Positions 49,601 to 58,600 of a DNA stretch of 64,000 nt are shown piece by piece (positions within the stretch are counted from its first letter, which is position 1; each line of letters opens with the position of its first letter). The notes beneath the pieces are model-generated. The model was not told where the DNA came from and did no database searches. It was given only the letters and a program-made list of their open reading frames with translations. Position numbers and translations under genes: made by a program. Source of the stretch: G963663315 sp965208975 (GTDB lineage: Bacteria; Pseudomonadota; Gammaproteobacteria; Arenicellales; Poriferihabitantaceae); contig CBDBQH010000003.1 in the NCBI GenBank assembly GCA_965208975.1, positions 248,001-312,000 of the forward strand, given 5' to 3'.

Positions 49601-52600
49601 TTGGTTTGTGATAGTGTATGAAAACGAGCCGCTGACGGTCACGCCACCGCCCAGATTCGTGACCCGGCTGGTGGTCGCCGACAAAGTGATCGTCATCGCC
49701 TCATCTTGCTCCATAACGGTGTCTGAAAGCGTAACCAAACTAAATATCGCTTCCTGCACAACCCCCGCGCCGCCGCGAAAGACGACAGTCGGTATGCCGG
49801 TGTCTTCCCCCAATCCTGACCAGACAACCCCCGACGAGCCCGATGCAGGAACCAGTACATAGTCGTTCTTATAACTGGCCGTGCCCGAGAGCGCCAACGG
49901 CAGCGCCAGGACTTCACCCGCGGCCAGCGAGCGCCCGAGACGCACAACCATCCGGCGATTGCTGCCATACTCGGTCAGAGTGTTATCAAGGGACGCGAAC
50001 CGGGCCAGGGCCAGCTCCGCCGTCGTCGGGTTGTCATCAATCACAGTCACGGTGTGAACAGCCGTTGCACCCACTCCATAACCGTGCTTGGGCGCGATGG
50101 TCAGTTGTATCGTTTCGGGCGCTTCGTCGGCCGTATCGCTCAGCGCCATCACATTGATCGTAGCCTCAGCTGAGCCCTTGGCAACGCTCACCACGCCCGA
50201 GAGCGCTGTGTAATCCGTCGAGGATGTCGCCGTACTCCCTGTCAGAGAGTAGGTAAAGATGCGATCCTGCGCGACCGGCTCCGACAGGGTCAGGGTCACC
50301 CGCCCGGAACCGCCCTCGGTCACCTGCGACTCAGCTGCCGCGAAAGAGAGCAGCGGGCGATTCGTGTCGGTGATCGTGAACGTGGCCGAGGTTTTCGTCT
50401 TATGCGCTGCCAGACCGCCATCCAGATTCGTCCGCAGGCCGCTATCGGCGAGATTGCCGAGGGCAACGGTCACGCTCTCATCGGTCTTGTCGATGTCCTC
50501 GTACAGCGACTGAAAATCAAGAGTCGCCACCTGTGCGTTTATACCCTGGAAGCGTAACCGCGGCGTTGCGGTATCGCCGTCGATGAGCTTCACGCCGGCG
50601 CCACGCGCGACCACCCGCAAGGCCGCATCCGCGGCGCCCGGCAGCGCCGCGCCGGTCGAGCTGGTCAGCTGGAGTGGGATCTCAGTGAACTCCTCTTCAC
50701 CCAATTTCCGTCCGAGCCGCACTTCCACCAGATCGCTTCGTCGAGCGCCGCCCTCGCGCAACGCCGTATTGAGCGCCGCGACCGACACTTCTGTCGGATC
50801 ATCGTCAACCAGGGTAATGATATGTCTGGTGACTTTGCCCAGCTGGTAGACCGGCGTCCCATGTATGATGCGTGTCGGCGCCAGATCAACGAACAGATAC
50901 TTGCGCAGCTCGTCCACATCATTGTCATCGACTGTGCGCCGCACCGACCAGATAAAGTCCTCGCCGGGTGTCAGGGTCGGTTTATACGGCACTCCTGGTT
51001 TCCATAGATCAAACGGAAAGTCCAGCACGGTGGGCGAAGCGGCCAGGCCGGTCGGTTGGTAAAACCCGATCCGGGTCGCAGCCGGCAGGTCAGCGCCGGG
51101 GATACGCAGTACAGAGACATCGGTCGCGCCCTCAGCTAAGGTGGAGGAGCCAGCGGTAAAGCCCACCACCGTCTCCGTATCCCGTATGGTGAAGGCCGCA
51201 ACATTGTCCGTGGTGCTGGCGTCGCCGTCATCGCTCGCTATCAGCCCAGCAGACAGAGCGCCCAGCGAGACAGTGAACGTTCCGTCAGCGGTGTTCCCAT
51301 CATCACTATCGGACGGCGCAAAGGTCAGAGTCGCCACCCGCGCTCCGATGGAGGCAAATCTCAGCCTGTACCGACTACCTTCCCCTGGCTCTTTGATGAG
51401 CGTCACGCCGGTACCCGCCGCGGTCATCTCGAATGCATTGAATGTTCCAACCAGTATGACATCGGGGGTACTGGTACTGGTCAGAATCAGCGGAACATCC
51501 AGCGTTTCACCTTCAACAAGCGCCCGCCCCAGCGTCACCGTCGCCAGACCGGTATCTGTGACCACACGCTCAGTCAGTGTCGTGTCGGCGCCAGCGCTCA
51601 GGGTAACCACGGTCGGATCATTATCGATGATATCAATCTGTATCCGATTACTCGTCCCCGGACGCCAGCGCGGCGCCACCCCGGGACCCGCCCGGGCATC
51701 GGGGCCGATCGTCAATATGATAGTCTCCGCTAACGGCTCGTCCACCGTGCCATCGGTAGCCGCCGTCATCAGGATATCCAGAGTATTCTTCTGCGCCGGA
51801 TCGGTAGCGCTGCTGCGGCTTCCGACAGCGCGTATAAAATCGCGTTTCCCGCTATTGAAATCAGCGTCCCCGGTCAAATAGTCGTCGCCGACACGCGCCG
51901 TGCCCGTCACGGTGATCGGAATATCGAAGATATCGAAATTGCCGGGAGTAGTCAGGTCAATCCGGACGTTCAGGGTAGCCACTACATTCTCCGGCCTGAA
52001 TGTACTCTCCGTGGTAAAATTCGCTACCGGCACGGCCGCCTCGGTCAGCGAGAAGCTCACCGCCCCGCTGCCGGCGGCGCCGCCGCCGAGATTGCCGGAA
52101 TCCCCGTCCAGCGGCTGTAAATTGATGGTCACCGTCTCGCTTGACTCCATCACCGTGTCAATCAGCGTCTCGAGAGTCACCGTCGCGCTCTGCGCCCCGC
52201 CGCCAAAGACGATACCCGGAGTACGGCTATCGAGACCGGACCAGGTGACTCCGGCCGGCAATGGCTGTGCGACAACCAGCCGGAAATCCGTTTTCGGCGT
52301 CGCGCCGCCGCCGATCACCAGCCCGACCGGCAAGCGCTCATCCGCCGCCAACGCGCGCCCCAGCGTCACGGTCAGGGTTTTACTGGAGCCTTCAGCGACA
52401 TTTCCCCCCGGCGCCGCCAGCGTCACCGCGGTCGCGTCATCGTCGACCAGAGTCACGGTGTGGACATGATTCGGCGCAAGCCCCCAATCCGCTCCGGCGC
52501 CGACTGTCAGGGTCAGCGTCTCGATGGCCTCGTCCGCCGTATCATCGGTCGCCGTAACGGTGAATGTCGTTCGGTCAGCGCCGGCCTTGAACACCAGCGT

Positions 52601-55600
52601 CGCCGGCAAAGCCCCGGTATCCGTGCCCGCGGTCGCGCTGCCGCCGACCACCAACGGCGCCGTGAGGTCAACCAGCAGGGCCCTCGAAAGCTTCGCCGTC
52701 ACCGTCGCGGTACGCTGCCCGACACTCTCCGAGATCGTCGATGCGGCCGTGGTAAAGGAAACCACCGGACGCATCGCGTCCGCGATAACCAGCGTCGCCC
52801 GGTTATCCTCCGTAGTCGGGTCATTGTCGACGATTGCCACAAGGCCGCCACCGACATTCGCCAGCGGCGCGGCCGCGCTCAGGTCTCCGAGCCGGACGGT
52901 GACCCGCTCATCGGCGTCATCGCCGTCATCAACTGCCGTCGCCGTGAAGGTCAGGGTCGCCGTTTGCGCCCCGCCGCCGCTAAAGAGTACCGTCGGCGTC
53001 GCCGTATCGCCACCCGCCAGCTTCACGCCAACGCCCGTCGCCTGCACGGACAAAGCCGCGCCCGGCCCGGCCAGTACCGCGCCCGTCGGGCTCTCCAGTA
53101 CCAGGGGCGCCGCCGCCACCTCGCCGGCGACCAGGGGCCGCGCCAGCCGCACCGTCACCGTCGCCGTATCGCTCGTATTGCCCTCGCTCAAGTTCACGTC
53201 GGCGTCGGCGGCCAGCGTCACACCGGTCGGATCATTATCGATAATCGTCACCGTGTGCGTAGCAAACGGCTCACCCAGCGGGGCCGGCGAACCATTCTTT
53301 AAGCCTGGCTCGTACAGCCCAAGCTCCAGTGTCTCCGGCGGCTCATCGACCGCATCATCATCCTGAGTCCTCATCCCGAACGAGGAGGATTGATCCTCAC
53401 CCACCTTGACCTTAAAGAACCGGCTCAGCGAATGCGACCGGAAATCAACGCCAGCGGTGGCGGACGGTGTTCCGACAATGCCCAGCCAGACATCCGTGTC
53501 AGCGAGTATCGAATCGCCGTCAATGCGAAAATCCACCACTTCCACCGTGCCCTCGGTCAGCGTCGAGGCGGACGGTAAGAAGCGCGGTAAAGCCGCCTCC
53601 CGAATGGTGAGCGCTACCGCAGAACCGGCGGCCTCGACTCCACCCCCCAGATTAGTGGCCAGCGTGGAGTCGCCCAGCGCCCCCAGCGTAACCCGCACCG
53701 TCTCATCGGCGCGGTCGTCATCATAGCGCCGGAGCGCGGTAAAGGTCAGCGTCGCCGTTTGCGCCCCGGCGCCGCTCAAGCGTACCTTCGGCGTCGCCGT
53801 CTCGGCGCCCGTCATCGTCACTCCGGCGCCGGTGGCGGCCACCGTAAAGTCCGCCGCCGCCGCTCCCGGCAGCCGAGCCCCGGTGGCGCTTGCCAGAACC
53901 AGCGGAATCTCCGCCACCTCTCCGGTCGTAAGCGCCCGCCCCAGCGTCACCGTGATGGTCGCCGTATCCGTAGCGTCATGCTCGGTCAAGCGGTTATCGA
54001 CGCCGTCCAGGCGAACCGGAGTCGGATCGTTATCCAGGATGGTGATCGTAAACCTCTGCGACGCGCCGACAAACCAGTTCTCCGGCTCCGGCGCCTGCGT
54101 CACCACCAATGTCTCCGTCGGCTCATCCACCGCGTCATCAACGGGGACAAACGCCAGGGTTTCAGAGCGGCTCCCGGCGGCCAGTTGTCGCCGCAAACTG
54201 CCAAGAGCGCTCGAATCAATATCCGTGGACGACCCCGAACCACTCAACCCAAGCGTATACCCAATCGCGTTGGTCGTGGAGCCGGTGCGCGCTACCTGCA
54301 GATTCGCGCCAGTCAATTCCCCCTCACGCACCCGCGCCAGGGTGTGGGAGAACGCGAGAGACGGCAGCGTCACATCGGTGATGGCGAAGATTACTTGGCC
54401 ACTGCCCGCGATGCCGCTCGCCATCCCCTCGCTGGTGACCGAAAGAAAGCTCAATATCACATGTTCGCGGCCCCTCAAGCTCGTTAATAAGGGGTTCACA
54501 ATAAAAGCGCTATGTGCAGTACTCAGTTCCGCCGTGTTATCCGGCGCCGCCTCCAGCGTCAATACCGCAGCCGACGCCGTATCCACCCCGCCGGTAAAGG
54601 TGATCTCGGGCATAAGGCTATTGAGCCTGGCATACCGCACCCCCGCCGCCGCGGCGCCGCTCAATCGAAAGTCTTCAGGCCCGACATTGGATTTGTCGAA
54701 AAACGAAAGCCGTACGTGCACTGACTCACCGGCCGTAAGCGCCCGCCCGAGCGAGACGGTGATCTTCTTCTGGCCACCGTTCTCCGCGATATCGCCGCCC
54801 GCAGCCGACAGCGTCACCGTCGGCGGAGCATTCAGAATCAGCGGAGTATCGCTGAGCGTGAAATTCACCGGGGAGCCGGCAACCGCCGCCAGGCCGCCGC
54901 CGAGATTGGTCGCCAGCGCGCCATCGGCCAGGTCACCGAGCGCCACCGTGATGGTCTCATCACGGCTCACCTCATCCACCGCCGTCGCCGTCGCCGCCAG
55001 GGTCAGCGTCGCCGTTTGTGCCCCGGCGCCGCTCAAGCGTACCTTCGGCGTCGCCGTCTCGGCGCCCGTCAGCGTCACCCCGACGCCGGACGCGGCCACC
55101 GTAAAGTCCGCCGCCGCCGCTCCCGGCAGCGCCGCCCCGGTGGCGCTCGCCAGAAGCAGCGGGATTTCCGCCACCTCTCCGGCCGTAAGCGCCCGCCCCA
55201 GCGTCAGCGTGGCGACGCCGGTATCGCTCGCGTCTCCTTCGGTCAGTCCGGTATCCGCCCCCGCCGCCAGCGTCACCGCAGTCGGATCGTTATCGACAAT
55301 CGTCACCGTGTGCACATCCAGAGCGTCATCATGCTCCGCCCCCGCATGGCGCAACGTGAACGTCACCGTCTCCGGCGGCTCGTCCAGCGCATCGTCGTGC
55401 GCCGCCGTCATCGCCGCTCCGAAAGCCGCGTCATATCCCGCATGCAACGTAATCGCCGTGGCCCGGTCGCGCCGCGGAACCCGAGCGTCTTCCGGCGCCG
55501 CCGTACCACCGATGATGACCTCAACATCCGTGGTGACCGCCACCTGCGCGCCGTCGATACGGGTTCCCGCCGTGCCCGGCGTACCCTCGCTCAGGGTCGA

Positions 55601-58600
55601 AGCGCGACTGGCAAAAGCCAGCGCCGCGCCATGCGTATCGCGGATCGTCAGCGCCACCGAATGGTCAACGGTCTCCTCATCGCCGTCATCACTCGCCGCC
55701 AGGCCACCGCCGAGATTGGTGGCCAGCGCGCCATCGGCCAGGTCACCGAAAGCCACCGTGATCGTCTCATCCTCGTCATCCCCGTCCATCCTCGCCGTCG
55801 CCGCGAAGACCAGCGTCGCCGTTTGCGCCCCGCCGCCGCCCAAGAGTACCTTCGGCGTCGCCGTATCGGCGCCCGTCAGCGTCACCCCGACGCCGGACGC
55901 GGCCACCGTAAAGTCCGCCGCCGCCGCTCCCGGCAGCGCCGCCCCGCTGGCGCTTGCCAGAACCAGCGGAATCTCCGCCACCTCTCCGGCCGTAAGCGCC
56001 CGCGCCAGCGTCACCGTCGCCGTCGCCGTGTTTGCGGTCACTCCCTCGGTCAAGCGCACATCGGCGCCGGCGGCCAGCGTCACCGCGGTCGGGTCGTTAT
56101 CCACGAAGGTGACGGTAAACGCGGTACGCTCCCCCAGCCGGTAGCGCGGCGGCATCGTAGAGTCCGGCGGCAGGTGGAACGTCACCGTCTCCGGCGGTTC
56201 ATCCAGGCTATCGTCGTGGAATGCTTGCGACGAGGCGAGCAGCGTTTGACGGAACCTGCCCGTTGCCAGAGCATTTCCCCCGGCGTCCACCGTCACTGCT
56301 TGCGCCAGTAGATACGCCCGGCTGCCGGCATTGAAATCAGAATCGTGCGTCCAATAGTCCCCTTCTATGCTGGTCGTCGATATGCCCGCGTCCGCCGTAC
56401 CTTCGACCCGCAGCCGGAAAGGAGGGAATTCATCTTGATAGAGCGTTAAACCGGAGTTTTGGTATAGACGATCAGCTACCGGCGTATAACCCGATATCGT
56501 GTAGCCAATGCCGACGACAGCGGGAGTGGCGGCGCCTTCCGTCAGCGTGGCGGCGGCGCGCTCAAACTCGACCACCGGAATCGGCGAGTCAGTGATGGTG
56601 TAATTCAGCGCTGGCGCTTGGGCGCCAAACGTATTTCTTCTGTGAACCCGGGTAATCACCGGGCCGTGGATAGAGCCGGTGACGGACTGAGGAGCCAGCG
56701 TCAGGGTGATCGTTTCACCACCATCCCGAATGTCATCCGCAATTCCCTTCAGGAAAAACCCGGCGGTATACTGGGTAGGGGAGGGCCCGATGAAGGTAAT
56801 GGTCGGGCGGCCGGTTGCAAGGCCGGCATAGCGTATGGAGGGAGATGCGTCGCCTCGCCGAACCAACTGATAATCCTGACCCGCTGTCGCCGTACCTCCC
56901 AGCTGGAGCGGAACCACCACTTTCTCGCCCTCACCCAAGAAGCGGGACAACCCGAGCTGCAGTGGTATTGTCTCCGAGCCCCACTCATCTACCTCCGACT
57001 CGTAGTCGCTGCCCCCGAAGGGCAGAGCGACCAAATCAACCGTGATGCCATCGTTATCGGCAATCGTCAGGGTGTGAGTCTGCCCGGCCCCCGGCCAGTA
57101 GCCGGCGCCGGGCAGGATGGTCAGGATCAGGGTCTCCGGAAGTTCTGAAAAGCTGTCATCCAGGACAGCAATCCCGACCGTAGCTGATTTCTGCCCCTTG
57201 AGAATCGTCACCGAGCCACTGAGCTTCGTATAGTCCAACCCGCCTGTCGCCGTACCCGACACCGCGTAGTTCACCGGTACATCCGTGGTGGCGGCTTCGG
57301 ACAGCTGCACAGTCACCGTGGCCTGCCCCGACTCCTCCGCCACTTGCGAGGTGGTTTGCGCGAAGCGGGCCAAAACCAGCGGCGCGTCCGTGATGGTGAG
57401 GGTCACGCGCTCCGCTGCCGTAGTCGCCAGCAACCCGCCATCCAGGTTAGTGGCCAATCCGGCGGCGGCCAGCTCGCCGAACGCCACCGTGACGGTCTCG
57501 TCCGTCTCATCCTCATCCACATTCGCGGTCGCCGCGAAAGTCAGCGTCGCCGTTTGCGCTCCGCCCTCGAAGCGTACCGTCGGCGTCGGCGTATCGGCGC
57601 CCGTCAGCGTCACCCCGCCGCCGGCCTGCAACGAAAACGCCGGCGCATAAACGCCCGGCAACGCCGCCCCGGTGGCGCTCGTCAGCAGCAGCGGGATCTC
57701 GGCGACCTCGCCGGCGGCGAGCGAACGCCCCAGCGCCAGCGTCACCACGGCGGTATCGCCCGGATTGCCCTCGGTCAGCGCTTTGTCGGCGCCGGCGGTC
57801 AGCGTCACAGCCGTCGGGTCATTGTCGATAATCGTCACCGTGTGCCGGTTGCGCGGCCCGAGCCGATAGCCGTCGCCGGAATCGGGATGAAGAATGAAGC
57901 GAACGCTCTCGGGCGGCTCGTCCAGGTCGTCATCGTGTGACTCCGTCATCTCGACATTCAGCGCCGTCTGCCCGCCGGCGGACAGCCCCACCGTATGCCG
58001 ACCCGTGCCGACGGGATTCCTCACCCGCACATCCGCTATGCTTCCCAGAACCTCCACAAAGGCTGTGCCATCCGCCGCTAACGTCGAGCCATCCAGACGC
58101 GCCGCCACCATTCCGGCCTGCCCCTCGGTCAGCCTCGAGCCGGTAGTCGTGAACTGTATCAGCGGACGGTCGTCAGGGTCGCCGTCCCTTATTAAAAAAT
58201 ACCCAGAAGTCAAACTCCCATTGTACTGAATCTTGGACACGCCGCCATCCAGATTGACCGGCGACAACCAGTCAGCGGAACGGGATACAAAATACATAGA
58301 CTCCCTCTGATCTCCGGCGCCCTCCACCTCATCGTCGACCAGCGTCAGCGCCTGTATCCGCGCATAGCGAGACGCTCCCGCTCCGCCGGTGAAAATGACC
58401 GTGACATCGCCGCTGTCCAGACCGCTGTAAGTCACCCCGCCCAGCGCCTCGCCGGTCAGCCGATAGTCCGCGCCGAGAGTAGCGGAGCCGGCGGCGGACA
58501 GCTTCACCACCAGCGCCTCGCCGGCAACCAGCGCCCGTCCGATGTCCAACTCGAAGACGGTGTGTTCTCCTTCTTTCGGAGTAAATGAACCCTTGTTCTG